Part shown: positions 27,244-37,900 of the stretch, piece by piece | Layout: each line of letters opens with the position of its first letter | How positions within the stretch are numbered: position 1 is the stretch's first letter | Assembly (NCBI RefSeq): GCF_020042345.1 | Contig: NZ_CP083387.1 | Span: 2,914,001-2,978,000, forward strand | DNA: 64,000 nt | Direction: 5' to 3' | From: Arachidicoccus terrestris | GTDB taxonomy: Bacteria > Bacteroidota > Bacteroidia > Chitinophagales > Chitinophagaceae | Program-made: the position numbers and the translations under genes | The notes under the pieces: model-generated | The model's input: the letters and a program-made list of their open reading frames with translations, nothing else | What the model was told of the DNA's origin: nothing | The model's database searches: none

Positions 27244-27275
27244 GTGTTTTGAATCCTGAAAACCTAGCTTTATCC

Positions 27276-27983
27276 ATGGAAGAAAGTACACAAATACAAG
27301 ACAATCTGGCATTTGTACATACGGAAATCAGGTCCGCCTGCCTGCTGGCCGGCCGGCCTGAAGACAGCGTCCGTTTACTACTGGCTACTAAAACCGTTGA
27401 GCCGGAAAGGATCCGAATGGCTATTGCGGCCGGAGAAACGTTGATCGGAGAAAATAAAGTACAGGAATACCAGCAAAAGGCGGACGCCCTAGCAGACCTA
27501 AACTGTGAAAGGCATTTTATCGGCCATCTGCAAACCAATAAAGTCAAGGATATATTGAAGTACGTCACTTGTATTCAATCCGTTGACAGGATTACGCTGG
27601 CAGAAAAGCTACAGTCACAATTAGAGAACCTGGACCGGGAACTGGACATCTATATACAGATCAACACTTCGGGTGAGCAGAGCAAATCAGGTGCGGCACC
27701 TGAAGAGGCGCTGCGGTTGATGGAGCACCTTACTGCGCTGCCCCGATTAAAGGTGAAAGGACTCATGACCATTGGACTATTTAGCGATAATGAAGTGTTG
27801 GTCAGAAAGAGCTATGCGCTGCTCAGAACGTTCAGGGATAAAGGACTTGAGCAAGGGTTGTTACCCGGAGGCCCGCTGGAACTCTCGATGGGCATGAGCG
27901 GCGATCTGAACTGGGCCATTCAGGAAGGATCTACCATGGTACGCGTCGGATCCGCCGTTTTCGGTAAAAGAAACTATCATTGA
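27276..27983 (+). CDS. YggS/PROSC-family pyridoxal phosphate homeostasis protein
   Basis: 235 residues. The protein has the alanine-racemase-like PLP barrel of YggS. The PLP lysine is Lys39 in LLLATKTVEP, and GENKVQEYQQKAD, HFIGHLQTNKVK, MTIGLF and LSMGMSGDLNWAIQEGSTMVRVG are all conserved family motifs. YggS binds PLP and affects vitamin B6 and amino acid pools; no catalytic activity is established for the family. It has its own -7 box and lies 195 bp before recJ. Confidence 0.95.
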   Translation: MEESTQIQDNLAFVHTEIRSACLLAGRPEDSVRLLLATKTVEPERIRMAIAAGETLIGENKVQEYQQKADALADLNCERHFIGHLQTNKVKDILKYVTCIQSVDRITLAEKLQSQLENLDRELDIYIQINTSGEQSKSGAAPEEALRLMEHLTALPRLKVKGLMTIGLFSDNEVLVRKSYALLRTFRDKGLEQGLLPGGPLELSMGMSGDLNWAIQEGSTMVRVGSAVFGKRNYH

Positions 27984-28177
27984 TATGACTGCAGGAACAG
28001 GCTGCTTAAGCTCCGATTGGTAATAGATTTTGTCAGTATTAATGCCAGTAACCTTTCCGTGTTTACTGTATCGGATGACGTATTGGCTGCAGGCTTAATA
28101 TGCGCCTGAATATAGATTAATCCTGTATCTGCTTGGCGTTTTAATTAAAATCTACGTATCTTACTTGCCTTATTTTT

Positions 28178-29887
28178 ATGGAAAAACGCTGGAAAATATT
28201 ACCCACAGACCTGATGCATGAACGCGCGCTGCATGCAGTACTGAAGATCAATCCGGTACTTTGCAGGCTGTTGGTGCAAAGGGGATATCCTACCTTTGAA
28301 AAAGCGAAAGCCTTTTTTAGGCCGGTGCTGTCGGATCTGCACGACCCGATGCGCATGAAGGATATGGATAAGGCGGTCCAGCGGATCTTACAGGCACTGG
28401 AAAATGGTGAAAAAATACTTGTCTATGGAGATTATGACGTAGATGGAACGACGTCAGTTGCCAGCATGTTCAATTTTTTATCCGAAATCCACTCCGAGGT
28501 AATGTTTTATATTCCTCATAGGTACAAAGAGGGGTATGGCGTATCCAAAACTGGTATTGACTATGCTGCAGGTGAAGACGTACGACTGATTATATCGCTG
28601 GACTGTGGCATTAAAGCGGCAGAGCTGATCGGTTATGCAGCCAGCCTTGGTATCGACTTTATTGTTTGTGATCACCACTTGCCTGATGCGGTATTGCCTC
28701 CGGCGGTAGCCATCCTCAATCCTAAACAGCCTGATTGCCTTTATCCCTATAAAGAGCTTTGCGGCTGCGGTGTTGGATATAAACTGATGCAGGCATTAGC
28801 CGCTGCCAGAGGGCTGCCTGCGGAAAGTTACGAGCGGTATTTAGATCTGGTGGTAACGGCTATCGCTGCGGATATCGTACCGGTTACGGGTGAAAACAGA
28901 ATACTGGCCTTCTATGGACTAAAAAGAGTGAATGAACAACCCTCTGTTGGCATTAAGGCACTCCTTGATCTCTCTGATAAAAAGGTCGAAGAGATCAATA
29001 TGCAGAACCTGATTTTTATGGTTGCGCCGCGTATCAATGCGGCCGGCAGGATGGACGATGCCCGAAAGGCGGTGGAACTGTTTACCCAAAAGGACCCGGA
29101 GAAAGCAGCAGCGATCGCACGTCAATTGCACGCAGATAATTCAGATCGAAAGGAGGCCGACAGTCAGATTACACAACAGGCACTTGAAATGCTTTCTGCC
29201 GATGCTAAAGCCGTATTGCGTAAAACGACAGTTTTATATCAGGAGCACTGGCATAAAGGCGTGTTGGGTATCGTTGCGTCCCGACTGATAGAAACCTATT
29301 TTCGGCCTACGATCGTCTTGACGCTCTCCGAGGGGGTTGTCTGCGGAAGTGCCCGCAGCGTTCCAGGTTTTAATCTTTATGAGGCTATCCACGGCTGCAG
29401 GGATTATCTTTTAGGGTATGGCGGCCACTTCGCCGCTGCCGGACTAACCATGCTTCCTGAACATGTTGCTGGATTTAGCGAAGCATTTGAACAAGTTGTA
29501 GCTGATAACCTAACGGACGAACACCTTGTTCCCGAAGTGTCTATCGATGCGGAAATTAATTTTTCAGATATAAAATTCAGTTTTTACAATATTATTCAGC
29601 AGATGCGGCCCTTTGGCCCCGAAAACCGGACACCTGTTTTTGTCGCAAGAAACGTAGAAAATACAGGTCTTTCCAAGATCGTCAAGGAGAAACATATCCG
29701 TTTTGTCGTACGTCAGGGACGCCACCATTTTACCGGAATCGGGTTTGGACTGGCAGATAAATTTGATATTTTACAGCGTAGCCCCCAGATCGATCTGGTG
29801 TTTAAAATAGATGAAAATCACTGGAATAACAGCAGGACCCTGCAGTTGACAGTGGTTGATTTTGCAGCTTCTCAAGGCGCGGGCTGA
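28178..29887 (+). CDS. recJ: Single-stranded-DNA-specific exonuclease RecJ
   Basis: 569 residues, the normal length. RecJ degrades single-stranded DNA 5' to 3' in recombination, mismatch and base excision repair. The DHH-domain motifs are GDYDVDGTTSVA (about residues 86-97), the Asp in ISLDCGIKAAE, and VCDHHLPDA (about 163-171). The DHHA1 domain has GYGGHFAAAGLTM, and a C-terminal OB-fold covers about residues 460-569. It is complete and stands between the YggS-type gene and purA. Confidence 0.96.
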   Translation: MEKRWKILPTDLMHERALHAVLKINPVLCRLLVQRGYPTFEKAKAFFRPVLSDLHDPMRMKDMDKAVQRILQALENGEKILVYGDYDVDGTTSVASMFNFLSEIHSEVMFYIPHRYKEGYGVSKTGIDYAAGEDVRLIISLDCGIKAAELIGYAASLGIDFIVCDHHLPDAVLPPAVAILNPKQPDCLYPYKELCGCGVGYKLMQALAAARGLPAESYERYLDLVVTAIAADIVPVTGENRILAFYGLKRVNEQPSVGIKALLDLSDKKVEEINMQNLIFMVAPRINAAGRMDDARKAVELFTQKDPEKAAAIARQLHADNSDRKEADSQITQQALEMLSADAKAVLRKTTVLYQEHWHKGVLGIVASRLIETYFRPTIVLTLSEGVVCGSARSVPGFNLYEAIHGCRDYLLGYGGHFAAAGLTMLPEHVAGFSEAFEQVVADNLTDEHLVPEVSIDAEINFSDIKFSFYNIIQQMRPFGPENRTPVFVARNVENTGLSKIVKEKHIRFVVRQGRHHFTGIGFGLADKFDILQRSPQIDLVFKIDENHWNNSRTLQLTVVDFAASQGAG

Positions 29888-29957
29888 AAGTTATGATCAG
29901 CAGGGGGTGTCGCAAAAAAAGCTGAAAAATTAAATGCTGATTTTAAAATATCAGACT

Positions 29958-29965
29958 TACATTTG
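29958..29965 (+). promoter_or_regulatory. Bacteroidota -7 box for purA
   Basis: TACATTTG matches TAnnTTTG and lies 24 bp before the ATG at 29990. It excludes the earlier in-frame TTG at 29963, which overlaps the box. Confidence 0.5.
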
Positions 29966-29989
29966 CTTTTTAATCAATTTAAACAAATA

Positions 29990-31252
29990 ATGGTAGATGT
30001 TATTCTCGGCCTGCAATGGGGCGACGAAGGAAAAGGAAAAATAGTTGATTACTTTGCACCTAATTACGATATTGTTGCCAGGTTCCAGGGCGGGCCTAAC
30101 GCCGGTCATACATTGTATGTCGAAGGTAAGAAGGTCGTACTGCATCAGATCCCATCCGGTATTTTTCATCAGGGCGCTCAAAATATCATCGGCGGCGGCG
30201 TAGTGCTGGATCCGGTCATCTTACAAAAAGAATGTGCTACTGTTGAGAGCTTCGGCATTGATGTAAAGAAAAACCTGTTTTTATCCCATCGTACCAATTT
30301 GATCTTGCCAACCCACAGGGCCCTGGATAAGGCCTCTGAGCTGCAGAAAGGAGAAGGCAAAATCGGGTCCACCCTGAAGGGCATCGGACCTGCTTATATG
30401 GACAAGACCGGTCGCAATGCCCTGCGTGTAGGTGACCTGCTAAATAAAAATTTTACGTCACAGTACATTAAGTTACGTCTTAAACATCAGCGCTTGCTGG
30501 ATACTTTTAATTTCTCTGAGGACATTTCAGCGTGGGAAGATGAGTTTTTCGAAGCGATAGAAGCATTGCGCTCCTTTAAGATCATTAATTCTGAATATTA
30601 TATCAATGATGAGATCAGCGCCGGCAAAAAGGTGTTGGCGGAAGGCGCCCAGGCAGCAATGCTGGATATCGACTTCGGTACCTATCCTTACGTGACATCT
30701 TCCAATACGATTTCTGCTGGCGTATGTACCGGTCTGGGTGTGGCACCGCAAAAGATCAAAGACGTATTAGGAGTGACCAAGTCTTATTGTACAAGAGTCG
30801 GTAGCGGACCTTTCCCTACCGAACTGGAGAATGAAACCGGTGAAAAACTACGGCAGACCGGTGGAGAATTTGGTGCGACTACTGGCCGGCCGCGTCGTTG
30901 TGGCTGGATTGACCTGGTGGCCTTGAAATATGCCTGCATGATCAATGGCGTCACTCAGGTAGTTATGACAAAGGCAGATGTACTGGATAAATTTGAAAAC
31001 CTGGATGTTTGCTTGTCTTACAATATTAATGGCGAAAGCACCCGTCAGGTTCCATTGCAGATGGAGAAATCGCCGTTGGCTCCTGAATATCAGAGTTTTA
31101 AAGGATGGAACACAGATACAACCGCTATCAGAGAGGCAGCGCAGCTCCCAGGTGATATGGATGCTTATATCCGTTTTATCAATGATTATTTGGGTGCACC
31201 CATCAAGTATGTGTCCAATGGCCCGGGCAGGGATCAGATCATTGCTCTGTAG
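29990..31252 (+). CDS. purA: Adenylosuccinate synthetase
   Basis: 420 residues from the ATG at 29990. The enzyme joins IMP and aspartate using GTP, the first committed step to AMP. The GTP loop is GLQWGDEGKGK with catalytic Asp12. The active-site His is in PNAGHTLY, IGSTLKGIGPAY is the second nucleotide motif, and VTKSYCTRVGSGPFPTE and TTGRPRRCGWIDLV are conserved substrate-binding loops. It is intact. It lies just upstream of the acidic low-complexity gene (87 bp) and may be read through into it. Confidence 0.97.
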   Translation: MVDVILGLQWGDEGKGKIVDYFAPNYDIVARFQGGPNAGHTLYVEGKKVVLHQIPSGIFHQGAQNIIGGGVVLDPVILQKECATVESFGIDVKKNLFLSHRTNLILPTHRALDKASELQKGEGKIGSTLKGIGPAYMDKTGRNALRVGDLLNKNFTSQYIKLRLKHQRLLDTFNFSEDISAWEDEFFEAIEALRSFKIINSEYYINDEISAGKKVLAEGAQAAMLDIDFGTYPYVTSSNTISAGVCTGLGVAPQKIKDVLGVTKSYCTRVGSGPFPTELENETGEKLRQTGGEFGATTGRPRRCGWIDLVALKYACMINGVTQVVMTKADVLDKFENLDVCLSYNINGESTRQVPLQMEKSPLAPEYQSFKGWNTDTTAIREAAQLPGDMDAYIRFINDYLGAPIKYVSNGPGRDQIIAL

Positions 31253-31339
31253 AAAAATTTAACCCAAAAAAATAATTGAAAAAAAATTTGTTTGATTGGA
31301 AATCTCGTTGAAATTTTACAGTAGAAATCTTGATGAATT

Positions 31340-31798
31340 ATGGCAACAAAATCTGACAAGGGCGCTAACAAAAAGCAGCCTGCTAAAAAAGTAGAGGGTC
31401 CTAAAAAAGTGAATGCAGGATCTAAAGCAAAAAAAGACCAGGATATGGATGAGGAGGATGAACTGGATGAGGATCTGGCCTTTTTTGACGCTGACGAAAA
31501 GAAAGGGAAAAGCAAACCTGGCTCAAAAAAATCTTCTAAGGCCTCTAAAGATGAAGACGAGGATGAAGAAGACGACGATTTTGAGGTGGAAGATGACTGG
31601 AACTCGGCAGATCAGGAAGACGACTGGGACCCTGATTTTGAAGAGTTTGATATTCCTAAATCCAAAAGTGCCAAAAAGTCTGCCGGTGGTAAAAAGAAAG
31701 GCAAGCTGGATGAGGATGACGACTTTAAGTTTGAGGATGATGACTTCGGTAATCTGGATCTCTTTAATGATGATTTTGATGAGGAAGATGACTTTTAA
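31340..31798 (+). CDS. Strongly acidic low-complexity protein with basic blocks
   Basis: 152 residues, unrecognised. Lys/Ser/Pro/Gly-rich blocks (about residues 1-35, 54-70, 115-130) alternate with blocks made almost only of Asp, Glu, Trp and Phe (DEDEDEEDDDFEVEDDW, DDWDPDFEEFDIP). The sequence is probably disordered. The basic blocks resemble histone-H1-like tails, and the acidic ones resemble DNA-mimic or chaperone tails; no motif settles the matter. It begins 87 bp after purA and is closed by a strong terminator, which supports it being expressed. Overlapping frames are also open, a by-product of GA-rich codons. Confidence 0.75.
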   Translation: MATKSDKGANKKQPAKKVEGPKKVNAGSKAKKDQDMDEEDELDEDLAFFDADEKKGKSKPGSKKSSKASKDEDEDEEDDDFEVEDDWNSADQEDDWDPDFEEFDIPKSKSAKKSAGGKKKGKLDEDDDFKFEDDDFGNLDLFNDDFDEEDDF

Positions 31799-31826
31799 TT
31801 AGGATAAGAATCTCCTGAAATAATAG

Positions 31827-31870
31827 AAAGGCATTAAATTATATATACGTTATAATTTAATGCCTTTTTT
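31827..31870 (+). terminator. Strong terminator after the acidic protein gene
   Basis: AAAGGCATTAAATTATA pairs perfectly with TATAATTTAATGCCTTT across a 7 nt loop and is followed by a T-run. Confidence 0.88.
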
Positions 31871-31941
31871 AATTTATGTAATATCCGGTTTTTTTGCATC
31901 TCAAAGAAAAATTACCTTTATCCTGATAAAAACCAACTCAG

Positions 31942-34900
31942 ATGAAAAAAACAGCCGGTAACCTCTTCCTGATTTTAGCCTTATCCTTGACTTTTTCCCG
32001 TGCATGGTCCCAACAGAAGACCTCTCTGGATGGACTCTGGCTCCGGGCTGATACGCTGATCAACACGGCAAACCAACCCAGGGCGGCCCTTAGCTTACTG
32101 GATACGATCACTGCCATTGCCAGAAAGCAACATCAAAGCGATGAGCTGATCCGGGCCTCGGTCTATCGTCTGTCCTTGCAACAAACCATACAAGATGAGG
32201 ATCCCGGCCATTATATGCTTTTTATAGATTCATTAATAAAGGCAGCGGATGGCGCTGTGGAAAGGAGCCTGCTGACCGTTTTGAAAGCCAGACTATTAAT
32301 AGCCATCTATAACGGGGATCGCCGTAAGATCGTGAGTAGAACGGTTATTCAGGGAGGGCCACCGGATGAAACCAGGATCGCTTATTGGACAACGGCAGAT
32401 TTTCAGATCAAAATACATGATTTATATACCAGGGCCCTGGCACCTGCTGCTTTATTACAACAAAGCCCTAACAAGAAATATGATGCCATTATCAAGAAAG
32501 GTAACACCCCTTTATTAAGACCGACCCTTTATGACCTTATCATGCATGATGCCATAGCGTATTATCATTCCGGTCTGGCCGGTGAAAGCGCCTCTGAGCC
32601 CGGTTATGTCTTAGAGGACCCACAGATACTGGCCGGAGCTGCCGCGTTTGCGACGCACAAATTTATACAGCCGGAGGCCAGTGACTCTTTGAATAGTACA
32701 TGGATACAATTAAGATATTATCAGGCCCTGATAGCCTTTCACCTCAAAGATAAAGAGCCCATAGCTTTAGCGGATCTTGATCTGGAGAGGCTGGATTGGG
32801 CACATGACGTATTGACCGAACAGGCGCGCGATAAATACAAAGATGAATACAGGTCGGCGCTTGAGAAGGCCATTAAAGCATATGAGGGTACCGACGCCGC
32901 GCTTTACGGGGCTTTCCAGCTGGCTGACACATACGCAGATGATGCCAGCAATTATAACGCAGCTGAAGATACTGCCCACCGGTATGATTATGTCAGCGCG
33001 CTCAAGATTATTGAGCGGTTCCAATCCAGACTGGATCAGGCGCTTGAAGCTTCATCCGGTACTAAAAATAAAAATAAGTTGAGTCCGGGTGCTGCCGGTC
33101 TTTTGAATCTTAAAAACAGGATACTCGAGCCGGCAATTAACCTGGAAATGGAATCTGTGAATACGCCTGATGAACCGATGCGCGCACTGGTTAAATTCAG
33201 TAACGTTTCTAAGCTTTATTTTAGCATACTTCAAGTGCCGGTATCTCTGGAAAGCCTGGATTTGACGGATAGTCTCTGGAAAGTTCTGGTGAACAGGACA
33301 CCTCTGAAGCGTTTTTCTCAGGCACTTCCGGCGACCGGCGACCACCAGCAGCATGCTGTAGAGATAAAGATTCCGGCACTGGGCAAGGGAGGCTATTTAT
33401 TACTAGTGAGTGCAAGCCCTGACTTTCATACGGACAGCACCCTTACAGCAGTGAATTTTAATGTTTCCAGGCTGGCATATGTGAGCCAGGGCGCCGACAT
33501 GTTCTTTGTCGATCGAAAAACAGGCCGGCCACTTAATGGTGTGGAGGTTCATTTTTATGATAAAATCTGGAAAAAAGACCGTTATAAGTATCTTCTTAAT
33601 ACGAGCATGCGTACCGACAAAGATGGACGCGTGACCATGCGTAAAGAGAATAATGGAAGCTTTTCGGTTATGGCCGTTTATGATGAAGATTCTCTGACTT
33701 CAAACGCTTCCTTTTATCAGGTTTACCGTTATCGTAATAACGATGAAGAGAGCGAAGCGCAGAAAAGCTGGCTGTTCTATTTAGACCGAAGTATCTATCG
33801 CCCGGGTCAACAGCTATTTTTTAAAGGAATCGCTACAATTATGTATCCAGACGTCCGTGGCCGCAAACTGCTGAAGGACGAGCGGCCCCATAAGATCTAT
33901 TTATACGATGCGAATGGCCAGAAAGTGGATTCCGTGTCTCTGACGCTCAATGATTACGGGGCATTGTCGGGGAATTTCACACTGCCCGCGGGCCGCCTGC
34001 CCGGCAGCTATGCGTTGGGTGCTGAAGATTTTCAGGGAAGGCAATATTTTCAGGTCGAAGCATACAAAAGACCTACATATGTTGTCAATTTCGATACCTT
34101 GAAGGCGGCGGTGGCCCTGGGGGACAGTGTAACCGTTAAAGGGCAGGCAATGGCTTATAGCGGCTACCCGATTTCTGGTGCCAAAGTCAACATTCTCGTG
34201 ACCCGAAATATATATTTCCCTTATAGCTGGTACCGGTATGTGCCCAATGTTTCCCCCAGCCCTATCGCACACGGGACTGTCATAACGGACGATAAAGGGC
34301 ATTTTGAATTCACATTCAAAGCGCTTGAAGGAGAAAAAAACTGGAGCCGGTTAATGCCGAATTATCACTATACGGTGGCAGCCACCAGTACAGATCAGAA
34401 TGGGGAGACACGGGAGGCCAGTACTTTGATCGTCGTAGGTTCACAGCCGTTTAATTTGTCCGTAGGCGTACCGGAAGATACGCCTGGGGACCTTTTGGAT
34501 ACGCTCAATCTGGTAAGTACAACGGCTGGTGGTCAGTTCATCCCCCAACAGGTCTCATTACGTATTACGAAATTACAGGCACCCCGGCGTCTCCTGAGAG
34601 CACGGCTCTGGCAAGTCCCTGATCTCGCCGTTATTGACTCAGCTTCTTTTGTACAGGATTTTCCGAACGACCCTTATATGGATGAGGCAAACAAGGATTT
34701 TTGGAAAAGAGATGCTGTCGTTTATAATGAGCAGGTAACGACCAATAGGACGGGTAAAATAGGGCTGAATAAGAAAATAGGACCGGGGTGGTATGAAATT
34801 ACTTCCGAAGCGCCGGGTATTCACGGGCAGACCATTAAAGACCGTAAGTATGTCTATTTATATAATGCTAAAACCCCTTTAGTCGCTCCGGAATATAACT

Positions 34901-37900
34901 GGTCAGATCCCGGCCAGACTGAGCTGCTGCCCGGAGAACAGTCTGGGATTACACTGGCGAGTTCTGCCGGGGAACAATATGTTATCTATTCAACGACAAG
35001 AATGCCCCAAAACAAGCAGGTACAGCGCTATGGCCATTTAACAATAGGGGAGAAACCGGTATTATTACCATTGAGTTTGACAGAAAAAGAAGTACATGGT
35101 GCTGCATTGAATTATGTGTTTGTACGGGATAGCAGGCAGTATACCGGTAATTTGAGTGTGCACCTGAAGGACACGGCTAGCCTGCCGGAGATCGTCTACG
35201 AAAGTTTCAGGGATAAGACAGAACCCGGAAGCAAGGAACACTGGACATTGCATATTAATAAAGGGAAAGAGCGTTTAAAGGATATGGAATTACTGTCATC
35301 TATGTATGATGCTTCGCTGGATCAGTTTACCATGCATAACTGGTCTCTACCTGGTATGGATAACGGCAACAGGGTTTACCCCGGCTATTGGCAAACCGGT
35401 CAGATGTTCAGCGTTGCGAATTCCAGATCAAATAATGTTTTCAAAAGGAATTACACCTCTGTTAAAACTTATGATAGCTTTATTTACGATCAGTTATTGG
35501 GCAGAATGACACACGGAATTATGCTGCGGGGTGTTCGTCCGGTGCTGGCCGGTCGTATTAGAGGCGTTGCGGTCAATAGCCCTGCTGCACAGATGGATGA
35601 AGTCGTCGTGATGGGTTATGCCGCTCAGCAGGCCAAGGAAAAAGAATCTGTTTCCAGGGAGTCGTTAACTGCAGGTGTAAAGGTTGTCGATAACTCATTT
35701 TCAGGGCCGGTCCGCAGTGACTTCAGGGAAACAGCTTTTTTCTTCCCGGAGGTACACAGTGACAGTGAGGGAAATTATACCATTGACTTTCAGATGCCCG
35801 ATGCACTGACGAAGTGGAAGTGGATGAATCTGGCCTATGATAAAGAGCTGCATATGGTTAAGAGCGAGAAGAAGGTTGTTACCCAGAAGACGTTAATGGT
35901 CGTTCCGAATCTGCCACGCTTTGTCAGAAATGGAGATCATTGGACCTTGTCTGCAAAGGTTGTTAACCTGAGTAAAGAGGCCATCAACAGCAAAGTCAGT
36001 CTGGTTATAGAAGATCCCGTTACCGGGCAGAAACTCAATTGGGTGGGAAGTGATAATACTGATAAAAGTGTGACGGTTCAGGCAGACGGTACCGCTACTG
36101 TCCGCTTTGATATCATGCAACCGGCGGACTTTACCGGACCGGTTAATATGACCGTTCAGGCAAAAGGGGGTGAATACCGTGATGCCGAAAAAAACATGAT
36201 ACCGGTGTTGACAAATAAGATGCAGGTCACAGAAACGTTGCCGATCTATCTAAAAGGGGATGGCGAGAAGACCTTTACATTGGATAAACTACTTTCTTTG
36301 ACAGGCAAAGATAAGGAAAGCAAACAGCTGGTATTGGAACTGACGACTAACCCGATCTGGAATGTGGTCACGGCGTTACCCGATATACAGATCGGAGAAA
36401 AGCCAAATGGTATGGATGTACTAAACAAACTCTATGCAGATGCCATGGGGGCTTACGTGATGAGGACCTATCCGGCTATTACAAAAGTGATCGGGCAGTG
36501 GTCCACAGATACAGCAGCAGAGAATAGAGACGCGTTATTGTCGGCGCTGGAGAAAAACCCACATTTAAAATCGGTTCTTCTGCAACAGACACCTTGGGTC
36601 ATGGATGCCCGCGATGAAACGGCTCAACATAAAGCGCTCGTGCGTTTTTTAAATAAACGGGCACTGGATTCCGGCCAACGCGTACTTGTAACCCAACTGC
36701 TCAGCTTACAGGATGATAACGGTGGGTTTAGTTGGTTTTCCGGTGGTCGTACGGATATTACTTCTACGCAAAATATACTAACTGGCATCCATCAGCTCAT
36801 GCGCGACAAATTAAAGGACCCTTCTTTAGCGATTCCGTTATCAAAAATAGCAGGTGACGCAAGTCAGTATTTGAATGGCTATTATACGATGGAATATGAA
36901 CAGTGGCATACAAAGAAAATACAAGCTATTGCTGCAATGAAAAACGGAGATAAACCGGATACGACCTATCCGATAGGCAGCCGTGAAATTCAGTATCTTT
37001 ATGCGGTCAGCCTGAATCCGGAAACCGGTCAGTTGAACGAGATGCAAAAATTCTTCCTCGGGCAGGAGAAAAAAAACTGGCAGAGCAGGTCGGTATATCT
37101 GCAGTTAATGATTGCAGCAACACAGTATAGGATGGGCGATAAAGCGTTTGCGGTGAATACAATCATGCAATCGCTGCTGGACAGAACAGTCCGAGATAAA
37201 AACATTGGCATATACTGGAAAAAGGATACCCGTTACTATAACTGGTATGAGAATCCGTTGCGGGCACATGCATTGGCTATTAGCCTGCTCACAGAGACCG
37301 GTGCTAAAGCCGCTCATCCTGAATGGCAATCCTATGTCGATGAAATGATGCGTTATCTGATTGGTCAAAAACAGGTAAACCGCTGGCCGTCCACTACGAC
37401 AACAATAGATGCCTGTGTGGCCATGATTGATGCCGCTCCCGAAAATTTCACCGCTGATAGATCCATTGATGTCAAACTGGGGAATAAAAAACTGGATCTC
37501 AGGCAGCAAACGGGAACCGGTTATATGAGGTATGCCGTCAACGCTAAAGATATACAACCGTCCATGGGCAAAGTGACAGTAGATGTAAAAGGCGTTGGTG
37601 GTCAAACTGCTGTTCCGGCATACGGAGCTTTGTACTGGCAATATATCAGCGCTATGAGTTCCGTCGAAGCGGCGGATAAAGCTCCGGGAATCAGTTTGCA
37701 GAAAGGTTTGTACAGAGAAATCAGTACCAATGGCGGTACGCGGCTGGTGGCTGTGAAAGCAGCAGATGTGCTGCATGTTGGCGATAAGCTTGTATCCAGA
37801 TTAACGATCAACCTGGACAGAGATATGGATTATGTTCACCTGCGTGAAATGCGCGCGGCCGGCGTACAGCCGGATCAGACCATTAGCGGGTATCAATTTA

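Noticed and set aside
31413-31802. Second frame of the acidic protein gene (129 codons, Met/Lys/Leu rich)
   Set aside because: By-product of repetitive GA-rich codons in the real frame, which starts properly and ends before the terminator.
37105-37776. 223-codon open frame antisense to the alpha-2-macroglobulin gene
   Set aside because: Shadow within the large gene; His/Cys/Phe-rich translation with no signal or domain.
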